A DNA stretch of 64,000 nucleotides from Diplosphaera chodatii (GCA_032358165.1 JAALGY010000021.1:1302001-1366000); one strand, 5' to 3'. Counted from the stretch's first letter, positions 1 to 21,788 are shown. Numbers and translations: made by a program. The notes: generated by a model not told the origin, from the letters alone.

Positions 1-765
1 TGCTGTCTGGGACAATGAAGACATGGGCGCAGAACTGACCAGGTCGACCTGGGCCGAACAAGGCTTTGCAGCAATACACATGGCCAACGTCCGAGTGTCA
101 CTAGAATTAAAAGTCCTCGTGAACATGCAGAACTGGTTGGACATGGTGGTTGGCTCGCCAATGCACCGCTTACACCCTTTTGTACAGTCCAACCAGGATT
201 CTGGTTGCACAAGGCGGCAAGGATGGGACCCCCTTACTGATCAGTCCAAGAATGCTTACGTAGTCAGCACAGCATGCAGGCGCATGTGCCACTTGAAGTT
301 GGGTAACGACGAAGAATGAAGGGTCGATGATGTCATCAGCCTGTGAATGGTGCAATCACGGTTTGCACCGTGCCGAAGTTACCAAGCAAGTCAGGCCAGC
401 CATCGCACACACTATGTAAGAATTGCATCTGCACTTTGCGTGCACGTGTCACTCGTGCTCTGGACAATGGGCGTGCTCGCCTAAAAGTTTTCGGCTTATT
501 TCGTCGATGTGACGCGCCATGGAGCACAGTAGTGATCGTGCTACACCATGACGGCATCACACGACCCAGCGGTGCCAGCGTGGTCTGCTTCCCAAGCTGC
601 CGATCTCGGTAGCTTCGTCGCGGACGATCATACATGTATACATTGAGTTGCACGAAATCAACGTGTTTAACGTTCAACGTGGTGGCCACTTGCATAGGCA
701 GGGTGGCTTTGTTTATACACTTGCACGCATGATCAACCATATCAGCAGCGCCAATCTTTGTGGTA
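1..765. other. No gene recognised (3' flank of M20 gene)
   Basis: This stretch lies downstream of the stop codon of the minus-strand M20 peptidase. The open frames on either strand show no recognisable domain and no splice-linked conserved blocks. It probably holds the M20 3' UTR and intergenic DNA, and may touch the end of a gene outside the window. Nothing further is supported. Confidence 0.5.
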
Positions 766-3700
766 CTACAGGTCTTCATGAATTTGTTGGTCGGCTGAGG
801 TGCCGAGTTCCCCTAACAACATGATGTATGCCCGAATACCTGCATATATAGACAGGACTGCTTTGCAATCAAGGCCCCAAATACGCACGGTACCAAATAT
901 ATAATCAAATCTTGTGGTACCAACAGGTGTTCTGATACCTTTCTCGTACGAGGCGATGGGAAACCTGCTGACAGACGGGAGCAAAGACTATCTGTCACGG
1001 GAGGCCAGTCAGCGCAGCATGCAGGTGATCCAAGTCCGATCGTGCTGCACAGACAATCAGCTTGGCACAGCATTGCACCAACACGTAGTTGCTCACCGTT
1101 CGTTGGGGCTGTGCAAATTGTCATCTGGTAGCCCAAATCTGCACCAAGCAGCAACTTCAAATTGGTGGGGTATTGGTGGGGTACCAACTACGGTTTTGTA
1201 ACGAAGTAAATTGATTTTTGGTAATTTTCTTATGTGTTGAAATGAATGGGTTACAGAAAAGTTTTAACCCGAACATCGTGAAGTCGATGCCAAGGATCTT
1301 CTGCATCAATGTGGCCGCTGGGATTGTCCTGCACGGAGCGGAGGTGGGGCCTGATGCAGGTGGAGGTCACAGAGAAGAACAAGGCTGTGCATAGCACCTA
1401 CAGGAACACCCACCCGCCATTGCGCACAAAGTAGGGCTTCTTCCCAAGGACCTCCTCCAACACCTGCGCGCCAACGGTCGATTGCGCTGGCGCTGCCCTC
1501 ACTACTCAAGCCTGAGTTCAGCACGTGAGTTTGGCGCTATTGCATGGTCACTTACACCAGCTGCACTGACCTTTGCAGCCGCCTTATTAACCAGCGTGTC
1601 CCGCTCCATGTGGAACGGCCAGGCATAGAAGCCGAGCTGTTTCACTGTCACATTGGCCAGCGGCGAGGAGTGCTGCTCCACATGCCTGCTGTTCACTAAT
1701 GAGGTGTCAAACATTTTCGGTAAATCAAAAGCTTTCACAAAGGAGTCATACACATGGCACAGGCATGCCTCTTGATGGCGTCCAGCAGAGCATCTGGCGA
1801 CTGATCTGGCACCAGCCGTGCGGCCAGCTTGACGGTTGCACGCGCCGGCACGATTGTCTTTATGCCCTCACCTGTTAATGTCAGCCATATTGGACACAAC
1901 CATATTGCTGGTGCAGCGGCCTGCTGCATGCGAAACTTCCCTTTGGAGGCATAGTCAAGCAGGTGTGCAGTATTGCCTCCATCGACTGACCCGAGAAGCC
2001 TCCCCAGAAGCCTACGGCTTCCAGCGTCGGCCGCAGCCAGGTGCGTGCAGTTGTGGAGTACCCCTGCAGCGACATATGTTGTGAGGGCATGCTGCAGACC
2101 AGCTCAACGTGACAACCCACAAGTTTGGCCTTGAACTACAACTCATCAGACAGCCGTGCCTTCTCTCCGAACGGCCCCTTGGCGCCCACTGACTTAAGAT
2201 CAGCCTCCTCATTGATTGGGAAAGCCGCCATGTCTGCCTTGTCCTCAGGGGTCACATCCCGCACACCACTGCAGAGCAACCATGCATGGGCTTCTACCAC
2301 ACATCAATCCACTCGTCGATTGCACAAGACTTGGGTTGAAGACGGTTCGCCAATAACGCCAGCAGAGGTCATCCCTCACTCGTAGAAGCCATCGATGGTG
2401 ATGTGGCCGTCCACATCGTGCATGCCCGCGACCAGCTCTGTAAGCGTGTGTATTGGGTTCTGCATGATCCACAGACTGCATGACGGATGCTATCACTGGC
2501 TTGTTTTTACTTGTCAGGCTTTCAAACTGCATCGTACAACAAAAATCTCACCGCTACCGACCCACCCTTCATCCTGAAATGCACAGCAACAAGACACAGA
2601 TGTCAAATGGCTTTTGATGATCAGATCGTATGAGCACATCGCAATACCAGAAGCTTGTGTGCGCCAATGATTCACACATGGTGCATGATGGCGCAGGGCT
2701 TACCCTGAATGCAGGTCAACATGGACGGTTTGGTGTGATATCTCCACGCCCAGTGCGCCCCTCAGGCCAATGGTGATCGATCCATCCACCGCACTGCTGG
2801 CACGTACATGGTGTAAGGAGTGACCTCCTCAGCAGCATTACCACAGGTCACGGTTATCAACATACTGTTCAACTTTCACCACCAGTCTGGTGACCATGCA
2901 GACAGCAGACCTGATCTGGCCACCGTCTGCTGATATGGCATAGTCCGACTTCAGCAGGTCCGCATGCTGCTGTAGGAACGTAGGCAGATTCGGGCTGCCC
3001 ACCTGTTGAAGTTGAAAAATGGTGCAAAAATGGTCCTACCATGCTTCAAAGCAGGACTAAGCTATCAAACCCCTCCCATATGCTGCAATCCTTGCCCAGG
3101 CACGATAACATCCTCCACTACAACGGTCTCATACCTCCTCTTGGCCCTCAAATAGCAGTTTGACGTTCAACGGCAATGACCCAGCACCCTTGAGCCAGGC
3201 CTCCAGACCCTGCACAACACAACACGTAAGTTGTCTGCAGTCCTCTGAATGCAGCACCAAGGCTGCAGACGTTCGTGGAAAATCCAACCGTCTGTCACAG
3301 TGACACTTGGTGACATCAGACTGACCGCCAGCGCTGTCATGAGGCCGCCCTTATCATCATCAGCCCCTCTGCCTTTGAAGTACCCCTCGTCAATGATGCG
3401 TCCAAAAGGTTCCGTCTTCCACAGCTCGATTGGGTCCACCTGCACAGCAGGCATGTTTCCTCCATCATGCCTCCAGAGCGGCATGCAAGATGATCCCAGA
3501 AGCAGTTCAGTTCAGTTCTGCCATCTGGAGGCTCACCGGCTGCACGTCGTAGTGCGCGTAGATCAAGATAGTGGGCTTGCCCATGGCGCCAAGCCATTCG
3601 GCATACACTACTGGGTGCGGGCCCTCTGTGGGGAGTATCCTTGCGCCCTGCATGCCATTGTGGCTGATGGTTCTCTCAGTTTAGCTGTCTGTCAGGTTTT

Positions 3701-4162
3701 CATTCGCCCCACGGTGAGGAATAGTTCAATTACGGAAAGGATCCTTCCGGATGCGGCATTGGTTGCTCACCTTCATGCCTATGGCCGTCACTCGCTTTGC
3801 CAACCAGTCTGCTGCTCGATGTATGTCCTGCCGGTGATCTACATGAGCAGCGTTTATGCTTTATTTGTATAGACACCGTACACAATCGGGGCTGTCCTGT
3901 TACCTGATGCCCCGAACAAGGAGCGAACTTGGCTGGATGCATGGCAAGACGCAAAGTAGGTGCGGTTTGCACCTGGCAAAGCACTTATGCTTGGTATGGC
4001 GATCAGGTCCATCAGCTGTTCATTGAAGGTGTGCTGGTGTTCTTCTGCATATGTCAAAGCCTGTTGTAGAGGCGCTGACGCAGCATATGCTGACAAGCCG
4101 CACAGTGGTATTGCCGCAACCAGCAGCAGAACGTGCACCGTCGCACAGGCAACGGCAGCCAT
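766..4162 (-). CDS. Secreted or vacuolar M20 family metallodipeptidase (CNDP/DUG1-like)
   Basis: A multi-exon zinc peptidase of family M20, which hydrolyses dipeptides. The first exon starts at 4162 with a hydrophobic signal peptide ([19 protein letters not shown]), so secretory or vacuolar targeting is likely. The catalytic blocks appear in order: AHYDVQP near 3545-3580 (metal-binding His and catalytic Asp), [10 protein letters not shown] near 3350-3380 (metal-binding Asp), LLFEGQEE near 3150 (catalytic Glu), [10 protein letters not shown] near 2930, [13 protein letters not shown] near 1410-1440, [12 protein letters not shown] near 1290-1320, [14 protein letters not shown] near 1095-1140 (metal-binding His), then SYEKG and [13 protein letters not shown] to a TAG stop at 766. 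Every metal and catalytic residue I looked for is present, so the enzyme looks intact. The middle (about 1500-2900) was not fully spliced by eye. It starts 434 bp from the divergent AP endonuclease gene. Family assignment is firm; the exact substrate (Cys-Gly, carnosine-like or other) is not. Confidence 0.88.
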
Positions 4163-4596
4163 TTTGAATGTGATTCCTGCTTGTCATCAACGGTATTGGT
4201 AGTAAGCAAGCTGTGAATAAGCTGCACCCGCGATGATGCATGCATTTGAACATTGAGGAGCAGTCCATTGATGACGACGCAGCAGTTGATCAGAACCTTG
4301 AGTGATCAGAAAGCATTTGCACCATGCACATATCTTACCGAGCCCAATGTTCTGCAAGTTGTTTAGAAACAGCGTGCTGTCACTGACACGCTGCTGCATT
4401 ACATCCACGCAAACAAACTTGAGTCCTGTGGCATCGATCATGAGGTGCCTGGCATGCACTTGAAGCATTGCACCCTTCTGTAGACACCATGATGCACGAC
4501 CTGGCGTTTCGCCAGCCCGAACACTCACTACGAGATGCTTACCGCTGCAGGACACCCCGCAGAAGCCCCAGGGCCAAGGGCGCTGCGACGGTGGTT
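4163..4596. promoter_or_regulatory. Divergent promoter region, M20 peptidase / AP endonuclease
   Basis: A 434-bp interval between two start codons facing away from each other. It must carry the 5' UTRs and promoters of both genes. I could not identify a convincing TATA box or named element. Confidence 0.4.
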
Positions 4597-7520
4597 ATGG
4601 CAGTGCATGAAGAGACTGTGGTTGTTGCTCAGGCCATCAAGCGGTGAGGACGGCACGCTTACATGTGCAAGCTGGTGACTGAATTAAAACGATTGTTCTG
4701 CAATCTCACCCTACAACATCGCAGCCTCCTCGCAGCACACCACGCAAAGCCGTGCGGGCTACTGTCGCGGCTGCGGACGTCACTGCAGATGCCACATTGG
4801 CGGCAAACGAGCCTGATGGCACAACCGCAGAGGCGGCACAGACCCCGTGAGCACATTCGACAAAACAAAAGTGCTGTTGCGCAATATTAGAGAGTGAACG
4901 TGTTGCCCAGCCAACGCCCATGAGCAAAATGCAACAACTGCTGGCGCAGGAAGCCGCGCGGCAAGCGGAAACCCGCAGCCAAGAACAGTCCGGCGGCAGC
5001 GAGCTCTGGGAAGAAGCTGGCCAGGACGCCCAGCAAGCGCATTGGCGTCCTCACAGATGACGAGCTGGCGGCCAGGTCAGCTCGTCGGACTGCACAAGGC
5101 TACAGTACATACGCACTTCCACAGAGACCAACAGTCGCGACAAAGGAAGCTGCCAACGGCGAGTCGCAGTCCCTGACGCAGGGACAGTGCAGCAGCCGCA
5201 GACAAGGCAGCGGCAGAGGCAGAAGCCGTCATACAGGCGGCGGCGGCGGTGCTGGAGGGCGAGGGAGAGGAGCCCGCACCGCCCAAAAAAAAGCGTCAGA
5301 AGAAGGCGCCTTGGCCACCAGGTGGGCAGTGGCACTAGAGTGGCAGCAGCAGCATGTTGCTGAGGCCTTAGGTTGACTGTGGATATTCCACAGGCATGTG
5401 TGGGTGGAACACAGAGTTGAAGGCACGCATGTGGACCCTGTGATTCTCACGTAAAGGATGATTCATGCAGGTCCCTTGTATGATCAGTCCATGAGGCCGC
5501 CAGCATACGATGGACCTGCAACACGCATCCTAAGCTGGAACGTTGCAGGCTTGCGCAGCCTCCTGAAAAAGGTGTGGCTTCCTGGCAAGTGTGCATCGTC
5601 TCATGAATGGAGTGGCCAGCTTACTGGGCCGCAATACGCTCTGAGAGGACTTTCCGTTCAGCGCTCACATGGTTGCTGCTTGCGCACAGGAGCCAGAGGC
5701 AGTGAAGGCGCTTGTGCAGGGAGAGCGTGCTGCCGTCCTCTGCCTGCAGGTCAGCTGGGGTATGCGTCCATGCACTCGTGTCTCAGGGTGTCGGCTGTCA
5801 CGACTGACTGCTCACATATGCATGGTGCAGTCCTGCTCAACTTCTGCTGGACATGATATCTTCCTGAGATGCAGCACCAAGCTGCAGGAGCAGCAGGCTC
5901 ATGCACGAAACAGCTGGGGTCACGGTGATCCTTGCAAAAGCACAAATCGTGAACCGTGATGCTTTGCCATGTGGCACAGGAGACGAAGCTGCAGGAGCAG
6001 CACGTGGCCGACGCGCAGCAGGAGCTGGGGCTGGAGGGGTGGAGCCACCACTGGAACTGCAGCACCATCATGAAGGGCTACTCCGGGACAGCCATCATCA
6101 GCAGGTGGGCGCCGAGGCCAGCAGCATGGAACCTGTCAACAGCCATCGTCCCCATGGCATCGGCATGCGAACCACCCTGCTCGGAGAACACGGAGTGTAC
6201 AGACCTCGTGGTGAAGTAGGTCACATCGACTCCATGAACGCGAATGACCATCTGCCAATGCCAAGACACAGGGAGGAGCCGCTGAGCGTGCAGCACGGGC
6301 TGTCGATAGAGGACCACGATCAGGAGGGCCGCGTCATCACCGCCGAGTTCCCCCACTTCTACCTCACCAACGTGTACACACCCAACAGCGGTGCGTGGGC
6401 TTGCAGCGGGACCAGCTGGCTGCTAACTTCCAGCAGGAAGAGAGGAGTACAGGCTTACTGCTTCATGTACGTCCCACCATCTGGCCAGCCTTTGCTGCAC
6501 TTGATGCAGGGGATGGGCTGAGGCGGCTGGTGTACAGGACGCAGCGCTGGGATGCGGATTTCGCGGCTTTTGTGCGGCGGCTGCGGCAGCGGAAGCCGGT
6601 CATCGTCACCGGCGACCTGAACTGTGCACACAAGGTTCGCAGGGCGTGCATGTGTTTTAGTGGTGCTGCGCCCAGCTGCGGTGCGCAGCTGAGGTCGATG
6701 CTGTGGGTCCTGCCCAGTACAGGAGATTGACATCCATGAGCCGAAGCGCAACCTGCGGTCAGCTGGCTTCACAGAGGTGCCTCTTAAACTCACCATCAGC
6801 AGACCTTACTTTCCTGCCAGTCATCTCATGAGCCTCAAGGGTTTTCATGTGTTCATCTGACCTTACAAGAGGCAGCACGGACATCAGCAGAATTTGCTGC
6901 TGATTGCGCAGGAAGAACGGCAGAGCTTCACAGAGCAGTACACAGATGCGGGGTTCCGTGATGCATTCCGGGAACAGCACCCGGGGGTGGTGGCATACAC
7001 CTACTTCTCGCACCGATTTGGCATGCGCGCGAAGGGCAAAGGCTGGCGATTAGACTATTATCTGGTGAGGCGGAACAAGCTCAACATGAGTCTGCGTTGT
7101 ACCCTTGCCGGTTGTAAACATTAGAGGCATCAAGGGTTTGGCCTCACGGCCACCATAACCTGGCATGTGCTGGCCGCAACTTGCTTGGAATCTGCTCAAA
7201 GTTGGCAGCTGTGGTAGAGGTCCAGCTGGACCAGACCTCTGACCAACATACTGCGGTGCAATATTGTTGCTGTCGGTGTACAGGTGTCAGATGACCTGCA
7301 TCCTTCAGTGCACGACTGCTACCATTTGCCACACGTCATGGGCAGGTGAGTGAAAATGCCTGCATCCGCTACAGCTACGCCACATGCGCCATCCAACCAT
7401 TCCAGATCATGCATTTACGCTCGAGTCAATGCTGCTTCTGCATGCAGTGACCATGTGCCGCTTGGTCTGGTTCTGAAGCATGATGGCAGCCAGAATGGCT
7501 CGTCCGCAAATGACACGTGA
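4597..7520 (+). CDS. Class II AP endonuclease (exonuclease III / APE1 family), nuclear
   Basis: A base-excision repair enzyme that cuts DNA 5' to abasic sites. The catalytic fold is spread over several exons with all family residues visible: [12 protein letters not shown] near 5535 (Asn), QETKLQEQ near 5980 (metal-binding Glu), TNVYTPNSG near 6370 (Tyr), TGDLNCAH near 6610 (Asp and Asn), [11 protein letters not shown] near 7040 (Asp) and [11 protein letters not shown] near 7450 (Asp-His). The TGA stop is at 7518-7520. The ATG at 4597 opens [16 protein letters not shown], followed through introns by a basic, Ala-rich N-terminal extension ([11 protein letters not shown] near 4950 and PPKKKRQKK near 5290). 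Both basic runs look like nuclear localisation signals. No SAP domain, as found in plant ARP, is apparent. The N-terminal exon structure is the least certain part, and a start further upstream is possible. Confidence 0.88.
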
Positions 7521-8292
7521 GATGCAAGGAAGTCCTTGATCAGGTTGGCAGTAGGTGATTTGCATTCTGTGCACACTAATCTGGCCGGTTAATTATTACT
7601 GGGTACGCTGAACTAAAGAACGAAAGCACAGCAGACGGTCCACACTGCAACACTCAGGGTCGTGCTGTCATGAAGCATCTACAAGGCGAATATGCCCAAT
7701 CAAAACTGCAACAAAGGCAGCGCCTGCACACTGTCACACCAGCAAGCTCAGTGGGTACTATGCCTGCAACAATACAAGGCCTTGAGCGCAACTTGAAATA
7801 CTTGAGCCGATCGTCCGGCTGCAGTGCATTGGCCTTCTTGCTATTGCCAGCACACCAGATGCTCAGAAGCCCTACATCACCCATTGCAGCCACAACGAGG
7901 CCCAACTGCAATGCCAAGTGGATGCCACAGCGGCGCTGCGTGGCCTGTTGCCTAACCGGTCGCAATGCTAGGCAAACTGCGTCTGCCAAGTGCAGGCACT
8001 TCTGATCCCGGTCGGTGCTGGTGTCAGGGCAATGCACCCTCACGACTACCATGTCATTGGCGCTGGTGCCCCCGGTTCACGGGCCCCGCCACCGACTTTT
8101 GGGTGCAACCGCCCACAGAGTCTGCAGGCGGGCGTCCCCATCCCAGTGAGTACATGTCAATGCTGCAGACGCCTCACTAGCAGGTCATGCTGCAACCAAC
8201 TGCCTGATCAGGTACTGAGTCACACGCAACGTCGTGCTGAGTGCCAACTGCTCTGTTCCACCGTCATGTGTACCTCATCCCACTACATTTGA
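7521..8292. other. Convergent intergenic region, no gene seen
   Basis: This lies between the AP endonuclease stop and the stop of the minus-strand AP2 gene. It should hold both 3' UTRs. The open frames here (up to about 130 codons) have no family resemblance. Confidence 0.45.
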
Positions 8293-11200
8293 TCAGTCCA
8301 GGAAGCTGCTGCCAGGAAAGTTCAGGAATGTGCCAGTCGCATCCAGGCGATCTTCCGCGCCTGGGATGACATTGGCGGCGGTGCTGGCCGCAGCGGCTGC
8401 CAGTGCCGAGGCGTCAGAGGCGTCCTTCATTGCGCGGTCCACCACGCGCTGCTGTGCGTGCTGCAGGGCCTGTGGTGGTGCCGCTGTCGGCGTGTCCTGG
8501 AGCCCGCGCCGTGCTGTCTCCGCCACAGGGGGGTCGTGGTAGCCAGACGGGTGCTGGCCAGACTGCAGGTCGTACACTGCACCCTGTGCAGGTACAGAAG
8601 AGCGGACGTTGTTCATGCCCTCATGTGCGGGCGATACCATGCAACAGACGGCAAGAGTATGCATTGCCTGGCGACCTGCTGCAGCGCTCATGTGGCAGCA
8701 CAACATCAGCAGCTTGCTGAGGTGATTGAAAGTGGCTGGTCACCTGCAGCAGGCGGGGCGAGGTGTCCGGGGAGACCGGCAGGGCAGAGTAGCCCGGCGT
8801 TGCAGCGCCACGGCTCATGGGCAGGTCGATGTCGGGGCCGCCGCCGCCCGCCCTCCGGGCCCCCGCGCCTCCAGATGGCGGTCCGCGCCAGTCCCTCTCG
8901 TCCTCTGAGCAGATTTTGAACCGTGTGACATACCGCAAGGATGCCAACACTGGACAACCGCCGACGTGTCAGTCTGTGCAACACACATACGCTTGCAAGC
9001 TGAGCACACTGTCCATTCCGCATGCAATGCAAAGGCGTGGTCTGGGCACAGGCGCAATATGTCACCAATGAGCAGGGCACTTGGACCCCAGCCCGGGGGA
9101 CCGTCCCAACCAGAGTTGCCGTGGTGAAGGCCCTGCAGCCGCTGCACAGGATTCGCTCAGGCCGATCGCTTGTCGTTGGGACACAGTGGAAGAAACATGG
9201 CGACCACCGAGCCACACACTGCATAGACACAGCAATGGCGCCTGCCGCTAGCTGAGCTCCCGAGGGTTACCTCGGGCTCAACGGCACGGTTCAGCAGGGT
9301 GTGGCCGCTGTGCCGCCCGCCAGCTGACGCCGCGCGCGTCAGCTCCTCCACATCACTCATGCGCCCTGTCCGCATCAAAATGCTGAATGAGATTTGCTCC
9401 ACTTCACCAAAATCAGCGGCACAGGCTGGAGCCAGAGAGGGATGTTATCAGTGGAGTTTAGCAGCGGTTTGCATTTCGAGTCTTACGTGCTGAAGCTGAC
9501 ATATGCCAGCCGCCAGACACGGGCGGGGTGCCACCATAGCGGCGTGCCGCCTGGTGCTGAGCAGCCTCGTCCATTGCCTGACGCAGGAGGACATGTCACG
9601 ATCTACCACATTCGTGAGCAGACATCTTTGCAGCCAGGAGCTCATGCAGTTTGTATGACATACAGGTGCGTTCAAGAGCTGAGCTGCCCAAAGTGCACAG
9701 CATGCAGTCTGCCTGAACTTTCATAGCACACACATGGGCGCGTTCCAGCTCAGCAGCCAGGTACGCCTGCATCTGGGACGGCGTCGGGCCACCAGCCTCC
9801 AGCGGCGCGAAGTGCGGGCGGCCGCTTGCATGCCAGTAGCTCGCGGGGTCCTGCGCCTGTATGTGGGCAGGCCACATGACAAGTCGTATACTTCTATAAG
9901 TCCTTGCTCCACACCATATAGAGCTGACAAACGCACCTCTATGGGGTGGCAACGAAGGTTGTCGTTGCTGGCAATCCTCACCACTGCGCTGTGCAGCCCT
10001 GTAGGTTGTGTGCATCCATGTGAGTTTGGCCTCAGGAGGCACTTGCCTTGGGGGACCCTCCGTAGTCGCCAGAGTCGTGGCGCTCATTGTAGTGCCTGCT
10101 GCCAGCCATCAGCGGCGGCGGGGGCTCAAGATGCGAGTGTGGGTGTGGCCGCCCATACATGCCTGCAGATATGCCACGGCCACTCCAGGCCGACATCAGA
10201 CCGAGCAGTAGCATCACAACAGGCCATGTCCTCATGCCTGGCTGGGGATCCAAGTATTGTGGCGGTCCGGCATTGGAGGCAATTCTGCCAGGTAATGCTT
10301 GTGGCAAGGGTGGACCACAGTAACTCGCTGCCATCCTGAGCAGTGCGACCAGTGCAACAGTCACCAGATATTGGCCTGGACGAGTAGCTGTAGTGGCCGT
10401 GGTGTGCTGCGGGGTGGCCATGCAGCGCCTCAGGGTCTGACTGGCGCATCCGTGGCAGCAGGCGGTGCGCATGGGCTGACTCCTCCTTGGGCGTCAGCTG
10501 CAACCAAGGCTTGCTCGACTAGCGGGGGCCAGCACGTGTACGAAGTCAAGGCTGGCTTGCGGGACAACTAAGCTACCAACACTGACTCGCTGCTGACATG
10601 GATATACTGCTTGCACCTGTGCCCATTTGCGCAAGCGCAGCACGAAGTCGTCCAGTGGCAGCTGCTCGTTCTCCTGGAGGTCGATCACAGTACATGATCA
10701 ATATTTGAACAGCATTGATATGTAAATTTACAAGTGGGAATGCAGGTCAGGTCCGCATGGCCGTAGACACCCACCACCATGAAGGGCTCGTGGTGATACT
10801 GGCTCTTTGGAAAGTTGGTGTTTGCACGATCATAGCCCTTCAGCTTGATGGCCGCCATGTCATATGCCCTGCAGAATGCAGCAACAGGTTTCTGGCATCG
10901 TTGCGGTGCTGACCAGTGCAAGAAACAACGCTTCCTTCAGCCGACTGGGTATAAAGTAGTGCATTTGATACTGCAACCTGTGCCGATTGGCCCCAAGCGC
11001 AGGGGAGCCACCAGACGCCTCACCTCGCTGCACGCTCGCCATCCTGAAAGGACCCCAGATGCAGCTGGCGGCCCTTCTTGCCGGACGCGGATGGCGCTGT
11101 GGTGTTGCTGTTCCACACATGCGCTGCACGCACAGCATCAAGCACTTACACTTGCTGACTCAACATAAACACAGATGGCACGTCCGGCTTACAGCAGGCC

Positions 11201-11736
11201 CGAGCAACGGCACCGCTGCGTGGGCCTACCTTCAAAGCGCCCGGTTCGCTTGTACTGCAAGCAACAGCAAAGAAAACGATGAGTGCAAGACAATCCATCA
11301 GCCACTGCAGCACCAGTGTCTTCACCATGACCATTCTTCATCATGAGAGATCGAGACCTTGGTGACGCCGATATAGGGAGATGACTGCTGCTTCGGCGGC
11401 GGAGGCTGAAAGTCCTGGTCGTCAGATGACGATGCCCTGCGCTTTGCAGCAGGCCTGCGCCTTGATGTCAACCCGGTTGCCGCACTGCTGGTTCCTGCTG
11501 CTGCTGTTGCATCAGCCTGCAAGTGATTTGCAGACGGCATCACACAGTAAGTTGGCGGACGGAGGTGCAGTGCGCGACTGCATGGCAGCACACTACAGCA
11601 AAGTAAGGCTAGCTGCTCGAAAGCAGGTTCAGGTAAGCTAATAAGTTCAGGCACATTAGCAAACAGCATCACGCACCTTCTGCATGGGAGGCGGCGGAGA
11701 GCGGCTGTCAATTGTCAGCTGCTCCTCATCAGCCAT
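8293..11736 (-). CDS. AP2-domain transcription factor with long low-complexity C-terminus
   Basis: A DNA-binding regulator with one AP2/ERF domain assembled across four exons. Exon 1 starts at 11736 (MADEEQLTIDSRSPPPP). The next exon has a basic stretch (SRRRPAAKRRASSSDD) and then SPYIGVTK near 11360. A tiny exon gives YKRTGRFE near 11240. The following exon gives AHVWN plus a Ser/Gly loop and GRQLHLGSF near 11050, and the next gives AYDMAAIKLKG and NTNFPKSQY near 10800-10865. These are the YRG-like and RAYD elements of the AP2 fold. A conserved-looking LPLDDFVLRLRKWAQ follows near 10625-10670. The rest of the protein is rich in Ser, Pro, Ala and His, with no second AP2 domain seen, and ends NFPGSSFLD at 8293. 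Exons between about 8700 and 10400 are approximate, so the C-terminal extent is moderately certain. Targets are unknown. Confidence 0.8.
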
Positions 11737-13308
11737 CGCAACGGTTCGCCAGTCGACCCTGCAGACCGGCACTTGCTGTGCTCAGCTTGTATCATTCGCA
11801 GGTAGCAAGGGCAGCAGACTGCACGTGCCCAAGGCTGCCCGCCCAGAAAGCGTCCGACAAGACTTGCAGATAGGCGTGCACACAGCGCTGGCGTCTGCGA
11901 CGACGAGCTGTTAAGTTGCTTCAATGATGAACGCTGTCCCAGAGTGCTCTTTCGAAGCGAGGCAAGTGCAGCAAGCTGCAAGCCTGCGCGACCTATGTCG
12001 GTAGTCCGCCAAAGATTTATCTGGCACCCTGCTGTTTGGGTGGTGCCAGGTGTTTGTTGCTGTACAAACATCATGGCGCGGCCTTCATCCACTCCCAAGA
12101 GCCTCAGCAGCACACAGCGCGTTGTGAATCGGCGTCTCCCAAGGACAGGGGATGCCACCGACAGTGGGGCAGCAGTCGGGCAGTTGCAATTAGGCCCCAC
12201 CGCTCCCGCTGGTACCACACAGTGGCCGGGTGGAACTGCCTTATCAGAACTCGATGTCCGTGCGACTGGCCAGCGAGCGCTGCAAGTGCGACGTGATGTG
12301 CTGGCGGAAGGGACCGAAGCAGCTTGCTGGCAGTTGTGCGTCCCCGATACCGCAGGTTCCTTTGCTGGACGCCAGCGGCGGATAACCTGGCGGGTGGTAT
12401 GCAAAAGGCCGCTGGACCGCCTGATCACGGCGCAGCACGGGCATGGCGCTGCCGAGATGGTTACATGCTTATGACACGGCTAAAAGTTGCGGCTGCAAGC
12501 AGAGCTTGTCTACATGATACCGTGCCCTAAACTCTAACCTGAGCGTTTCCTCGAATGTTTCCTTCCTTGCCGTGCCTATCTGCTGCAATTGGCCTTAGTA
12601 TGGGACCACCGATGCACAAAGTGCGCTACGCGGCGCTCTAGCCGGGAGAGGGGCTGCCGACGATCACCTGGAAGCCGCAGGGTTACCGCTGCTAGAGTTC
12701 TCCGCCAGCACCAGCCCTACGTGCTGGCCGGCCGCCGGTAGATCCGCCGGACCGGTGGTGCAGGTGCAGCCGGCCGCTTCTGGGCACACGGGCCTGGGAA
12801 CAGAGGTGCAAAACCAGCTTGTGGATGAGGTGACCCTCCCAGGAACGGGGGAAGCCAGTCCGAGGGAAGCAGCCAAGACGAGGGCAGAGCGCCACCTTGC
12901 ACACGTAATCACAGGGTCTTGCAAACTGCTTCCTATACTCCTGCCACCCAGTACTAAGGAATGCCAGACGCAGCCCAGCCTGGGCCTTCGTGCTTGCTAG
13001 CAATTGTTGATATCTCTGAGGCACCCGGCATCACCTCAGTGAGCGCATTCGGGTTTGCCAGCGTTGCGGAGCACGGTCCGAAACGGTCGTCGTCTTAAGT
13101 CGAGGTGCAAGGCGTTTCTCGAAGCGCTTGCAGCGTTGCAGCGTTGCGAACAAGTTTGTCACCGATTAATCGTAGTTCTTATAGCCCTACATCCCAGTGA
13201 GAAGCTGTCCCAAGCACGTCACAGGATTCCAACCCTTCCTGATTGTGAGGGCAGTCAAGCTGCGGCATGGACTGGCAAACGTAGTTCACCCTCAGGGCCT
13301 GAGACAGC
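11737..13308. promoter_or_regulatory. Divergent intergenic region, AP2 factor / USP
   Basis: About 1.6 kb between two start codons facing away from each other. Overlapping open frames on both strands (for example 11944-12474 plus and 11715-12428 minus) encode Ala/Arg/Ser-rich sequence with no domain and overlap each other, so neither is called. A short GCGTTGCA iteration occurs near 13130-13150. The region presumably holds 5' UTRs and promoters. Confidence 0.4.

Positions 13309-21788
<8,480 letters not shown>

Noticed and set aside
11715..12474. Overlapping long open frames upstream of the AP2 start on both strands
   Set aside because: They overlap each other antisense, are of biased composition, and show no domain or splice-linked continuation.
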